This document shows positions 1 to 13,600 of a DNA stretch of 64,000 bases, in pieces. The notes under the pieces were generated by a model. The model did not search any database and was not told the origin of the DNA. It saw nothing but the letters and a program-made list of their open reading frames with translations. How positions within the stretch are numbered: position 1 is the stretch's first letter; each line of letters begins with the position of its first letter. The translations under genes and the position numbers were made by a program. This DNA comes from Eopsaltria australis (Eukaryota > Chordata > Aves > Passeriformes > Petroicidae), in the NCBI GenBank assembly GCA_034509425.1, contig JAVTVJ010000344.1:665872-729871 (forward strand), written 5' to 3'.

Positions 1-1823
1 ATACTTTGCTGAGCTCCAGGACATTTTTTCCAGTGGAATCTGCTGTCAACTATGTTAAAAAGTTTTGAGGTTTGATAGTAGAAGCTTAAAATAAAACCCA
101 ACCTTTCTTATTTTCTCTTTTGAAAGAATATTTTCCCCTCTGTTTCTAGGAGAATCATTTGGGATTTGGCATTACTCTCTGTGATATAAACCCTGTTCTA
201 CAGGCTATTTATGTAAGTGTTTTCATAAATTGCTCAATTATGTCCATTAGGTCCTGAATACAAAACTAAAATATGTAAGTGCCTTAAGTGCAGCGAGAGG
301 AAATTTCCAAGTCCTCGTGAGTTACCTATAAAGCTTCACCCAAGCACTTAGGTGCCTATAAGGGTATAGGCTTCTTTGAGTCTGGTTGGCTTTTATCTCT
401 TTTTCTGAAACATTTTTTCTTACCCTGCTGTATGATTCTTTAATGCAGGATGAGTAAGCAATCCCTATAGCCAGGACTAGAAACCTAGGGTGCTCATATC
501 TTACAGAAAAGTCTCCTCAGACAAACAGATCTCTCTGTATTCTCAGCCTTTATGATTCCCTGAAAACTGGATTGCCCCTGTTTTTTAAATTCTCCAGAAG
601 AGATGGAAGGTGCCTCCCATTCATGTAGGCCACAGAATAATGTTAGGCACCTTTCTAGGAGGCAAGAAACATGTTTTGAAAGGCTTCAGGATGAAGGAAT
701 TCTAGAAGCCACAATTTTTGCTTCGTAGTACCTCAGCCACTACAACTGCTCCTGCCATCTTTTAAGTGCAAAAGTGGAACACTTCCATTTCCAGCCATTC
801 CTGTACCCTTCCTGTTTCCAGAAGGATCAGCATGAGAAGCTTTGCCTGTGAATATAAGTGTTGTGCAGCCTCTCTAGAATAGGGGAATAAGATAAACCTT
901 GATAACTTCCCTGTGAGCTGTACTTCATGTATTTCCACGCATTAAAAACCATGTTAACAGACTGCACACTATGGTTCTGACTTTTCTCATTTGTTGTATG
1001 GGGTGTGTGGATGGCTTGATTTTATGACTTCTTGGAGTGAGAATTAAAGGGGGAAAATGGAAGGACATGCATTTCATTGATAAGTCTTTTGTGAATCTGG
1101 ACCTTGATATTTCAAGACAATGTATACAGCCCAGACAAGAAGGTCATATTTCTCCTGTTTTTGACAGGGCCATAAGAAACTAAAGTTAAAAGTTGTTTTA
1201 CCATAAAATAAATATAGACATGAATATTCTGATTAAAAGGATAATTACCACATCATTCTAGCTGTTTAGAAGTCATCTTAAAACTAATAACTTGATTATT
1301 AAATATATAATGGTGTAGAAAAAGTGTTTGTGTAAATAAAATAGCACAGTACAAATAACTATAAGTTAGAGCCTGGAAATGAAAAACTAAAATTATAGAC
1401 AGCAAACTCTATAAAACACAGGCAGTAAATTTGGTTTACCACTATTATTGTCAGGGTAATGTAACAAACGGATGATTTAATATAATTTGGTTAGCTAATT
1501 TTAACAGGCTTGGCTACAAGTGCTAACTTCTTTTTATATTTGATTTTTACTGTGCTTGCTTAGCCCAACTTGCACAATGAAAGCTCAGATCTGCACACAA
1601 GTACAGCTAGCGAGATTCTGTTAGCAGAATATCATATAGTCCCAAATCAAAGAAATTATATTTCTGCTACCTCCCCAAAAAAAGTATTTGAGCTTGACTT
1701 ATGTTTTTGCAGTTTATAGAAATTATTGAAAGCCACTGAATTACTGAGGGCTTAGAATCAAAATGTCATGCAAACCTATGCATCTATGACATGCTGCTAC
1801 GCAAGAAGATATATCAACCAATT

Positions 1824-1836
1824 AGCTGAGTCAGCA
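1824..1836. promoter_or_regulatory. Maf/AP-1-like palindromic site
   Basis: The 13 bases AGCTGAGTCAGCA match 12 of 13 positions of the Maf recognition element TGCTGAGTCAGCA and contain a full AP-1 core (TGAGTCA). The flanks are AT-rich with an ATTAG homeodomain-like core just upstream. A motif this long is uncommon by chance, but there is no evidence here that it is bound. Confidence 0.3.
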
Positions 1837-4800
1837 GCTGCTGTTAGATGCAATTTTTAAGTTTCCCTGTGGTAAAAACCCCCCAAACCCAACAACAACA
1901 ACAAAGTAGCCCTCTTTCTGATTAAGTACTACACCTGCATCATTTTTAAGTCAAATTACAAGTCAGTACACTATCTCAAAAATATGAGCTAGGAAAGAAA
2001 GAGCATCATTACATGACTCATAGGAGCAGGTACCTGCAGTTTCTCTTCTGCAGTGTGCTGTATTACGTGGGACTATTTCACTTTATCAACACTGGTATTC
2101 AACTAGTACTTATTTGAGAACCTATTTAGTAATATTCACCAAAATTTGTTATTAACTTCAGTTGCCACAAGGTTATAATTCTTTTTCATAGAAATAGAAT
2201 GAATCCATAAAGTATTCTGAAGTAGTTATTGCAACACCAAGCCACTAGAAAAAGTTACACAATGATTAGGCTCATTACAACTTATAACTGGAAGAACGTT
2301 TCTGAGTATTTGGGCTCAAGAAATGGAGCTGCCTAATCCAGATTATGGGAGGTAATTTTTCATGCTATTCAAAACTTGTAGTACTTCAGAGATTTTTGTC
2401 ATTTTTACTAGTCTGAAAAAAAATCTGAAAATGTGTATATGTACATTTACATCAAGAGATTTATGTCTACTTGCACCAATAGAACTTCCTCTGATTGGTT
2501 CAACCTAAAAAACAAAACAAAGAAAATGTTGACATCGTGTAGGAGACAGTGGTCTTGCTTTCCTATTGAGTTTTTTGTTGTTGTTGATTTGTTTTCGTTT
2601 CCGTAGCAACCTTCTATTAAATTTTAGCTATAAAGAAGTGAGCAAAATGGTTTAATTTTAAAAATATTTTTTTCTACCTGATTCTTTTTTTAGAGTGAAA
2701 TTGAAGGGAAGGCACCCCCTGATTTTAGTTGCATGTAGAATAAATTTTTCAAACCTTCTTATAGAGCAATTAGGAGATTATTGCTTACTCTTTTTAGGAG
2801 TTTCTCTTAAGAATTATCACTAATATTACCTGGCAGACATTGCAATAATAATTTCCATTAGCTAATAAAAGGCAGTAAATATTTAAGTTGCAAAATTCTT
2901 GGAGCTCTTCAGCACGTAAATGAAATGTTGTGCTTTTTTTCCATGAAGAAGTGAAAAAATGTCTGATAGTATCCATTACATTATATCTATATATATTAAT
3001 ATATTTATTACATTTCTGGAGGGCATGAGTCTAATGTTTTTATTTGACCTAGTACTGAAGAAATGGCAATCTTTTTCTTTTTATTATGAAAATCTAAAAA
3101 GAATGACAGTAAAGCTAATATTACAGGCAGATGAAACTAGGAATTAAATTAAATATTGTTTTATATTAAATGGAAGAAAATACATAAGTGGGAACCAAGT
3201 CTTACGGGTCTTAAACATGAAACTACAGTAAGAATAACTAGAAGAACATGTAAAAAGGGAAAGTGTTTGCAATGATGAGAAAATTAACTGCAAAACAACT
3301 TGTCAAATATCCACAGGAATGACAATACTGCATTCATCAATGCCACAGAGCTGTTGTTTCTGAGATCTAGAAGAGTTTGAATGATGAAAATAAAGTTGTG
3401 GAATAAAAATATGAGGGTTTTTTGATGTTTCCCAGAAGAAGGTAGAAAAACTGAAACATGATTTGCTTGTGAGAATCATTGTGATTTCAGAAGTCCCCAG
3501 CAAGCTGAACGGTGGTTGGGGATGGTGAGAAATGATGGAAAGTATGATCAGGGATGGGAGATCATTGAAACATGTGCAGTCTTAAGGCAAAAGCTGATCA
3601 TGAAAAGATACCAGTACACATACTGGAAAAGAAACAGATATCTGAGCTACTGGCACAGAGAATTCAGGTGCGTTTATGCTTGTGTGTACCCCAAGTGCAG
3701 GAGTAAGAAAAGACAAAGCCTTGCATTCCATTCACAGTCCAGGCTAGAAGGGATGAGAAGCATTCCTTGCAAGAAGTGCTGAAGAAACAATTCAAAAAAT
3801 ACAGAAGCTAGAGTCAGATACAAACAATTTCACAGGGCAGATATGAATTATGGTTGTAAATTCAGTTTGATTAGAAAGCAGTCATTATAAAAATACACTG
3901 GGGAAAAATTTAAAAAATCAGATTTTTAAATAGATTTGAAATACATTACTGTAGAACAGTGACATTATGCTTAAATTCAGTGTATTAGTCAGAGACATAC
4001 CACCTAAAAGTCTTATATATCACTATATAATTTACTGCAGTTGTTTTATGCATCATTATCTTAATAGCTATGCCCAGACAGACCATTACAATTTATTGTA
4101 GGATAATTTATGCATGTTTCAGTACTGTTTTATGCCTCTACTCATTGCTAGATTAAGAATTAACCCAGCCTGAAATTAGATTTTTCAGACTCCATCCTAA
4201 AGATAGGAACAGAATAAAAGAATCAACATACAGGTTTCTTTTATTGCACACATCACTATGACAATGAGCACTGTGACCTGTCAGAAGTCAGGCTGACCTA
4301 GATGTAAGGTACTTGGCAAATTGACCTTCAGCTTTTAGTTTAACTATTGCAGATGTGATAGTGCACAATACTCCTGGTACACCTAAATTACTTTCCTGTA
4401 ATAGCAAAAGAGGGAACATGGATCTGTCATCTTTTGAAAACTATATTGACTTTTCAGAGTGGATAACTAGTGAGTGATTGGTGTGAACACGAGGTCATTG
4501 AAAGTCCTTAACTAAACCAGTCCAGAGTGATTGTCAATTGAGTGTTCATTGACTGAGAAGGAGATACAGTACTGCAACATTTAAAAAAGTCGTCAGCCCT
4601 ATTCTGCCCTTAGCTATATATGTATGACTCTGGGAGTATGCAGTCTCATAATTCTTGAATTACTCTAGTGCTTATTGTCTTAATTTATCATTCCCATTTA
4701 CTCCCCTTCATCATTTTCAGAATATTTTTCCACCCATAACAGGTGTATAGCAGCCCAAAGGTCCACATTTGTCACAGTTGCCGAAAGTTAGCCACTGCTT

Positions 4801-5967
4801 TGTGAATCTTCTTTGTTCTAACTGCTAGACCCAAAGGGTAGGAATTTTCCTATTGATTTCACAAAGCTATCCTGTTTCTTCAATATGTGTCTGGAATGCC
4901 AGCAAACATTAGTTTGGTCATCATCTTAAATGTGAATAAAAATTGAATAAAGTCCTAAAAACAAAGAAGACATATTGAAGCCACACAAAGCACGTAGTGA
5001 GTTTCTGGGTACGGAATATGCTCTATTTTGCAAATGCCTCTTTAAAAAAAAATGATAGAAGGCACAATGAATCTTTTAAATAATTTGACTAATGTAAATG
5101 TTGTATAAACTCAAAGAGTATAGAAATATTGTTACCAGTGAATAACAATAATTTGATGGGTCACTTTGTTAAAGGGGACAAAGTACTGCACAGTATCTAC
5201 ACTGCAAGTAGTATTTCCTTCCAGTTACCACCAGAAAGAAGTTAATGTAGCACAGCTTGTCCTGGTATGCCTGAATAATTATTTCAAGGCAAGGTATTGG
5301 AAGGCTAGGCCTAATAGATACTACAATTGAACTCAGTCAGAGAGCAGCTAGATGCATTATTGATTATGCATGTGCTTCAGAGTCTTGCAGTTTGCACATC
5401 AGCACTTGCACTAAGTAATAAACCTAGAAAAGTCTTAACATATCTTTTTAAACTACCTAAGCAGAAATCATTTATTCCAGCAATTAAAAATATATATGGT
5501 CATGAGGTTACCACAATGAAGGATATTTATTTAGTTCAGTACTTTAAGACTTCTATTAAATATTGCATTCTCAAGATGACCTCTAGTTTCCACTCATTAG
5601 ATAATATCAGACATTTTTTATTAGGAATTGATGTGTTTCTTTTGCACATCAGTGCACAGTGGATAATTTAAAAATAAAAAAACACATTGGTTAAAGGAAT
5701 AGAGTATGCTATTAGCAGCCTTTGATCTGGGAAAGCTGCCAGTCTAGCTGGTGTTAATTTAGCTAGTATATAAAAGAAAGAGCCTATACCTTCACATAAG
5801 CACTATTTATCTCACTTCTATTAGGATTGTCCTTTTTGAGACGTAGAAATTTTGGCTAGTGAAATGCTTTCTCTTCACGTGTAGTTTATTAGAGAATAAG
5901 ATCCTAGCCCTGAATTCCTTCATCCCACTATTTCAATAGTTTCAACTTTTTAAGAAGGCATGCTTTG

Positions 5968-5994
5968 TTGTTTGTTTGTTTGTTTGTTTGTTTT
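5968..5994. repeat. (GTTT)n microsatellite
   Basis: About six near-perfect TTTG/GTTT tetramer units in a row. A short, possibly length-polymorphic simple repeat with no sign of function. Confidence 0.9.
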
Positions 5995-8900
5995 AAATGC
6001 ACTTCCTGGAAATTACCCTGAGGCAGTTCTTCAGTTGTTGTTCTTTTCTCTTCCCCATCACAGACCATTATCTTTTGATGGAGCACATTTAGTCCTGATA
6101 TGATAGCCATTGCCTAAGCCTACAAAGTGTGCAGTATCCCTTGAGAATAATAGAAGCAGGACCTGAGGAATCCAGGATCTGAGGATATTCAGTGAGATGA
6201 AGAGACATAAATCCAAGGAGTGTATTTGGATGGGGAGCAGATAGCAGAACTAAAAGCCAGACAACAAAGCAGCAAAGATATGTGGTCGTTCTCCCTTTTT
6301 AACTGAAGCTGAAACCTTCAGGCAGCTGATTATCACTTAGTGCTCTGTCACAGGGGTATTCAGGGCTAGATGATCAAAATGTCTGCTGTGTGACAAGTCA
6401 GTGTAAAGATCAGGATAGGGATATGCTGAGGAAGAAAGTCAGAGGACAGTTCAACCCATTATTTGGTTGCTCCAAGGGCTAGCATTTTATTATTTATGAG
6501 GCAGATGAAGTCTGAAGTTCACCATATTCTCATAAAGGAATTAAATTTGCACCCTCAAAATTGAGATGTCTTAAATGGGTCAATGCTTTTATTCCTGTTT
6601 CTTTACTTTATATCAAATAATTTCAGCTGTCTCCCAGATATGTTCTTTATTCCCTTCTTCCAACTATTACACAGGCTGTCCCCAAAATTCAAAGTGCCTT
6701 TTTTCCTAGTTATCCAAAAAAAGCCAAATGAGTAGTGGGATTCCAGGGAAGTGTTCTGGTCTGTCACTTGAAAGACGTTTGTAAGAAGAGAGGTTACAGA
6801 TGTATCTTTCATCCTGCCATAACTGAGGAAACAGAGCAGTGGGCAGGGTGGAATTGAATATGGATTTGTGTTTCAAATTGAATCAATTAAAAGTTAAGCA
6901 TTCAGTTCAGAACACACTTCGGTAAAGTGAAGGAGTTAGCTGTGCTTCTTTATTATGGGTTGAGTTCTTGCCCTTTTGTGAGAGCTACAAAAAGCTCCCA
7001 AAGACCTCTAATGTTGGCAGGTTCATGGGGACAGGAAAGAGAATGCATTTGAAGGGACACAACGGAGTAGAAAAAAAAAATTAGAGCATGACAGTAACAA
7101 GTTTCTTACAATGGCTATGTTTGTATTTCAGACACCTTCTTTGATGGAACTTTCACAGCAAATGGTACAGCTCAAAACATGTAAACCCTTTGATCATAAT
7201 ATTTGTTCATAATTTTTCAAAATTCGGTGGGAATTTGATAAAATTAGTGTGTTGTTGGTGCATATAACAAAAAGAAACATTGCAGATAATCAGCATTGCC
7301 TGAGGTCAGAATTCAGTCAAATTATTTAAGGACTAGGAACAGCAACATTCTGTCTGTTACCAGAGACTACTTAATCTTTAAAAAGCTTGTTACAAACATT
7401 AATTAATTCTGACTACAGGTGTTTGTGATATTTAAATGTTGTGTTCCCATGTGAAACGATTAGCTGAGACAGGAAGAAGGGCTTGATTTTCAAAGGTACA
7501 AAGCAGCCTAAGACCTAAGACACAGGTTATATCTTACTGGGAGTTTGACATGTGCCTAAATACTTTTAATGCACTAGTGGTCTAAGGAAACTTTGGAAAA
7601 TCCCATTTGGTACCACAGGTGCTTAGATATTCTTGAAAATTTGGCTTCTTGAGTCTTGCCTAGTGATGTGCCACATCGGAGTTAGTCAGACTGGGGTAAG
7701 TGTGTCTCAGAGCACCTGCACTGATAATGTTCCCTAGCATGCCTAGCGATAAGCTGTACCTTTTCCAAGCCTGATACTGCTCTGAATTGTGCCACAGAGA
7801 GTAGTAGCTCAATTAGGCTCAGTACAGCTACCCTTGGGCTGCATCTACGTGATAAGTTCCACCACATTTTAATTCCAAGAAATTCTTGAGACATCTGATA
7901 TTAAAAAAAAAATCTCAAAATCTACCATTCTAGAATGACCACTGGAGTGAAATTGCCACAATAGTGCTGACTTGGGTTTGCCCTATGTTTCTTTGCATGA
8001 ATACATTGGAACTTCGTTTGTTACAGACCATGAAGAAAACAGGTGCCCACAAACCCTGTTTTCAGTTGCTCTATACCTTATCAGCCATGCCCTGCAGCCC
8101 TTGCAAAGGACTGGCATTGTCATGTACTCAAGTCCATTGAACCCTCTGTCTGAGATCCTGTTATGCTAAAAAGTGTTTTGTGTAATTGTAAGTGTTTGAT
8201 CTCTTCTGCTCTTGAATCCCATCAGAGAGAGTCATGGCTGTTTGAGGAAAGCAGGCATGCAGATAGACTGTGAATACTGGAATAGGATGGGCCATCAGGA
8301 GCACCTTAGTGCTGCATTGCAGTCCTTAACACACCGATTCCAGTAATTCCACCCCAGACACTTGCATCTGTGTGGGCAGGGTAGCACAGCTACTCCACAG
8401 GGTGCAAATATCCACAATATAGTGAAGGCTTAAGCCAGAAACTGAATTCTCACATATTTTTTTCCCCAGTTTCTGAAATTTCTGTTTCAGGAAAAAACCA
8501 TACAAACAATAAATAACGCAAAAGCTCTGCCCAATGTTCAGCCGTGAATCAAAGAGGGCAGACAGCCCCTTGAATAACATTTCAACAGAGCCTTTGGACA
8601 ACATTCAATCCACTCTGTGCAATCCAGCTGGATTCTGTTTGGTGTGCCCCCAAATCAGCTTGATAATGAGCTCATAACAGTTTGTTGATAGCAGACTGGC
8701 TGATTCATAAGCTGCTTGTCACTATTTCGTAAGTGATATATGAGTCACAGATTTAAATAAATTCAATATAAGAAATATTGGGGAGCCAATAAATCTATTT
8801 CTTATGAATCTATCCAAACATCTCCTGCGCTGTCACTCTGCTTTTTCACATTTCGCTAAGCCCATCTTCTTAGAATTTACTGTATATGCAAAACCAGCAG

Positions 8901-9678
8901 TGCAAGCAAGATGGTAATCAGAGCATAAAACAGACACATGCACTCTCCTATGTATTAATAAGTTAGTGGGGGTGGGTGGAAAAGAAATGGAAAATAAAAC
9001 AGGCCTCAGATAATTCCAGAATGACAGAAGTGATGTAATGCTCAAATTATAGTTCTTTGAAGTAGGCTCTGGGTGAACTAAATACATAGCACATGGTGAA
9101 AATTGTGTGGCAACTGCTGTGGTAGAATTTGTCTTGATTAGGGCTCCATATGAAAAGATAAATCTTTCTAAGTAGAAATAGGAGTTCAATGAATTGAAGC
9201 CAAAAATTCAGCATGCCATTTGAGTTCAGGAAGTGAAGTAAACATGAGTTTGCATAATGTATTAGAAACCACTGTATTGCATTAGGAAAATTCACAATGT
9301 CTATATACTGTCTGACAATAGGACAGAGCGGTTGCTAAACTTGCTGCTTAAATTTTAAAAAATCAAAATCATATTAATTCAGACTGTGGTCTTAACATCC
9401 CTAAAATGAATTAAGATCTTTTTGTTGTTTTGTAAGGCCTGGGTTGTGTTTCTGACACAATTTGTACCATCCATATCTAAAATACACAGTACTGTGGGGT
9501 CATGGTAGAGAATGAATTTTCCCAACTGGTTTTAGTATGAGCTGACTTGTTCTTTCTGACCAAAGTGTGAAACCCTGCTGTTACTGACTGTAGGTCATAG
9601 GTGGGTTAATCCTGTGTGAGTAAAGGATTTAACAAAAAAGTATTTTCATATGAAGTAGATAAATGCAAGCTCATAATT

Positions 9679-9698
9679 AAAAAAAAAAAAAAAAAAAA
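9679..9698. repeat. Poly-A tract (20 A)
   Basis: Twenty uninterrupted A residues preceded by CATAATT. No coding or structural-RNA homology is visible upstream, so it is not treated as the tail of a retrocopy; CR1 rarely makes poly-A retrocopies in birds. Confidence 0.85.
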
Positions 9699-10570
9699 CC
9701 AACAAATAGAAACCCCACAATCTACATAGACTGAAAAGCAAGACCAAAGCTGGCACAGCTTCATACCCAAGGTAAATCTCTGGACAAAAATATTTGGAAA
9801 AGATTTAAGACCAAATTTTTAATACCCATAACATACCCAATTGATAGGATATTTTTCCTATTACCTGTTACAGTTATATCTAATAATTGCATTAACACTT
9901 TGTAACTGATAATTATGTATGTAATAGAAGAACTGAGGCTAGTCAGACATTTTACAGTCATTTGTGTAGGCAAACAGAGCTGGGTTTAACTTGTCACTGC
10001 CTCCAGGTCTTGACATTTCTTCCAAAGATTTAATTTTTTTTGTGTTGGTGTAACTCATGGACTCTGGGACTTTTTCCATTTTTTATGAAGGAGTGATTTT
10101 TCTCCCACCATCAACTGATCTAATCGTAATAAAAAGAGTTTGTTTTTAATAATACTGGAGGCACTTCATTGTTGAGATGCATAAATTCAAAATTTACATT
10201 GTTCTTCATCCCCTACAAAGCCAGTAGGACCATATTCTGTTTATGTATTTATGTTGTGCCTTAAACCATAAACTTGGCATTGGGAGAAACAAGCAAATAT
10301 AAATGAAGAATATTTTCTGCTCTTCTATAGGGTTTTGGGATCTTTTGTGGACACTTTTTTGCAAACTTTTAAATTTTATGCTCCAAACCATTATTAACAA
10401 GGGATGACACTGAAGCAGAGAATTCATTAGACTACTCTAATAAATATTTGAATTTTATTTAATTCAGAAAATGCAGGGTGTAACTTTTTGTGAGGTAAAG
10501 CAGTGCAGCTCCATTTAATTTAGTTGAGTCACCAAATTTGAAGTGCCTAGTACTATAATCTTAGAGTTTT

Positions 10571-10622
10571 CACAGAATCATAGAATATCTAAGTTTGGAA
10601 GGGACCCATGGAGCATGCTTCC
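10571..10622 (-). mobile_element. CR1: CR1 LINE 3'-end scrap
   Basis: The sequence opens with ACAGAATCATAGAAT and continues with TTGGAAGGGACCCATGGAG, which is the reverse complement of the conserved CR1 3' end (terminal ATTCTATGATTCTGTG-type octamers). Only about 50 bases are recognisable; the upstream side (to the right) dissolves into unique sequence. CR1 copies are usually 5'-truncated, so this is probably a very short or decayed insertion. Confidence 0.8.
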
Positions 10623-13600
10623 TATTTAACATTATTCTCTGTGTTAGAATGTGGAGAGTTGGTAGGCAGATGGATGGTTCTAAGGACCTACTCACACACA
10701 TAATACTACTCAGTTATATTTAACAAAATTAGACATCTTAACCAAATATTTCCCTAGAATTACAGCTGTAATATGGCATTAATGTGTTTATTATCACAGA
10801 GGGAAGAGGTAACTGCACCATCACTCCATGGAATGCAAGGGATCAACTTATTCATGGGGTGGATTGTGGTGGTACATCCTCTTCCCCTCCTCCTCAGGCC
10901 TGCTCTACAACTTCAATAGCTCCTAAAAAGCCCTGACTGAACAAGCTGAGCACTCCTTTCCTGTACCAGGAGTTTTTGCATGATAAAGGTGGGAACAATT
11001 CTGACTGCAGCAGCTGCCTGAGCAAGGTGAGGAACAAAGGATAAGCGGTTGACTTTCTTATCCTTGGTAAATCATTTACCTGAATCATAGTCCAAGTGAA
11101 ATGGCAGCTGCTGGATTGTTACTGGATTTTTTGTAAAAACCCAACCCTCCAGTAGTTACTAACTTGAGATAGGATAGAAACTTACTGGTGACTAAAGCCA
11201 ATCACTTTGTGACTCTTTGAAGACCAGTGTTAAGTGAGGCCCTTTGAGTTTTCCTAGGCTGCCATGGCTGCACAGTAACACCAAGTGGGATGATTCTTGG
11301 AGCTCACCATCATTCCTGTTTGTGACACTTGAAAGACCTGCTGACAGTGAGATGTAGGCTGATTCTTCCAGGCACAACCCATTCCTGTGGGGAAACATCA
11401 AAAGATTTGACATAAGTATTTCACTGAACCTCAGGGAAATTTTTGAGGGGTACCTTTACCCACATATACAAGTAGATGAATAAATTTCTGTGCCTCTCTG
11501 TGTGTGAATTGATTATGGTATAAATGTCATCATTCTGGATCTATAATTAAGTTGTCATCATAATCATAGCAAGTCCTGTTGAATCACTTTGTAACTATTC
11601 ATTTAGTCAATGATTAAGTGCTGCTAAACCCTTTTGTAACCTTATATTTTTGCATCCCTATCCTTTGCACCTTCAACATTTTGCAATTCCTGCCTCTATG
11701 TAAATCATTCTTAGCTGATTCTAACCAGATTTTTCTGTGGGCTTCAACTAGGCCATGAGCAACAGAGTGAACTTTTCCATCAAACTGTGTTAAAGTTTCA
11801 CTTGCACAAATTTATATTAAACTCTGCTTTTTGCCATCACCTTTGATGGTGATTCTTTAAGCAGCCTAACCACTTCTTTATGACAATAGGCTACCCTTTT
11901 ACTCATATTTCACAAATAGCAGTAAGCCCACCTTTGCAAAGTAGATCAGAACCTTTGGTCAAGCAGTTTAGAATTTACAGCCTTCAGTGTGGGCTTGGGT
12001 GCTCTGGGTGTGCCACCAGCCACAATTCTCCTCTGCCCCATTCGTGGCACTCAGGATGTAGAGGCAATATCCTGCTACACACCCATTTCTCCTCTAGCTA
12101 TGGTCCCAAGGAGGTCCCAATGGCTGTGGTGATACAGGAGATGACAACGTCCTTGACACATAATAATATTTTCAGCCAAGATGGAGGAGAAGGATCCAAG
12201 GTTTTATGCCCAGGGGTCTTGCACAAACAAAAGAGAATGCTGTTTTGTTTCCAAATGAGCAGCAGCAGCAAAGATTAGAGCCCAGTGACCATAGTGGCGT
12301 GCTTAGTGCATATGTGTGACAAGAACAATATGCCAGTTCTTAATGAGAAGCAGGAATTTTTGGCTCTGACAGCACTGCAAGATTTTCAAGTCTTTACAGC
12401 CACTTTTAACATGAGAGACATATGTGATGTTTTTCTTCATCTATAGCTACAAATGTACACACAGATATCAAATGTACATGTGAAAGAGGGGAGAAATGAT
12501 GCGTATATAACAAAACAGACGGTGTGGTGATGACAATTTGTAGGCTACATATTGAATTTATTTAATTTAATAGACAATAGCCTGTCCTAATGTTTTAAGC
12601 CAACAAAGTATTTCCTGGCTCCCAAATGTTTGCTAAAATAATTTTTTTCCTTGTTAATTTCCAGTTCTTGGCTGCATTTTGTGCTAATTTCAAACATATG
12701 TCATATACAAAATATGTTAATTTTGAAAGCCAAATCTGGCAGGAGATGATTGTTGAACTGGCATAGATAGGTTTGGGACAAACAGACAAGCTCGAAGCTG
12801 GCAAGATGCCTTTACAAACCACAATGTGTATTTTTTAAAAATCTTTTCCAGTTATTTCCATGGGCACACGGGCAGGAATAATGAAGGAAAGACAAACGGT
12901 CTGTAAGAGAATTTCAGTATGAAATGAAAACACCTTTAATTTAGACATCTGATGCATTTTAATTTTTCCCATAAAGTTTAAAAAATCAGAGTTCAGTGTT
13001 TTACACAACCCTTCTGGTCCTTAAACACCAGAGATGAAAATTAGGGTAATTGAACTCTGATGGTGTTTATGATATACATTTACACTTTACTAACACAACT
13101 GTTAGTGAAATTGGCCCTAGAAAGGAGGTTGTTATGATTTTTTGCAAAAATGCTATAGATTACTGTCAGTTCAAAACAGTTTCACTTCACTTGTTCATTA
13201 TGCTGCTTTACAGATGTGATATCTTCTCAAAAACACTCAATGAAACATTTATTTCAAGTAAAAATAATCTCTCTTCAATATTGGCCTCTTTATGAATTAA
13301 ACCCAAAACTTTTTCAATTTCACATTCTGTTCACAGTAATTTTTATTTTTTAAACTTTTTTGTACTAAAATATTTACAGATATTTTATATATAGAAAGAT
13401 ATTTATATGTGGGAATAGGCATGCATGTTTCAACTACTACTGCACTTATTTGTTGAGGTGATTATAGCAACAGGACTTAATATCATTTAATACACATAGG
13501 AATTTTGGTAATAATGGACTTAATTCTAAGAGGTATATCTTTAAATAAAAATAAGTATAGCTGGAAACTGAAGTGTAAAATTCCCTCAAAGGTATACAAT

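Larger units (their letters stand above)
1..10570. other. Unique AT-rich non-coding DNA, no gene seen
   Basis: No exon, RNA gene or recognisable transposon was found in this stretch. The longest open frames are 114 codons (5327-5671, plus) and 118 codons (8833-9189, minus); neither has a recognisable motif, signal peptide or repeat, and both have the composition expected of translated AT-rich intergenic DNA. Small simple repeats (GTTT and poly-A) and a Maf/AP-1-like site at 1824-1836 are listed separately. It could be intergenic or intronic. Confidence 0.6.

Noticed and set aside
5327..5671. 114-codon plus-strand open frame
   Set aside because: No domain, signal peptide or family resemblance; AT-rich codons and no splice or promoter context. 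Its length is not surprising across six frames of 64 kb.
9620..9698. Possible processed pseudogene tail at the 20-A tract
   Set aside because: No coding or RNA-gene similarity upstream and no flanking duplication seen; a plain poly-A tract is simpler.
11880..12278. 132-codon plus-strand open frame in a GC-richer stretch
   Set aside because: Ser/His/Cys-rich random-looking translation with no motif; no sign of a transcription unit around it.
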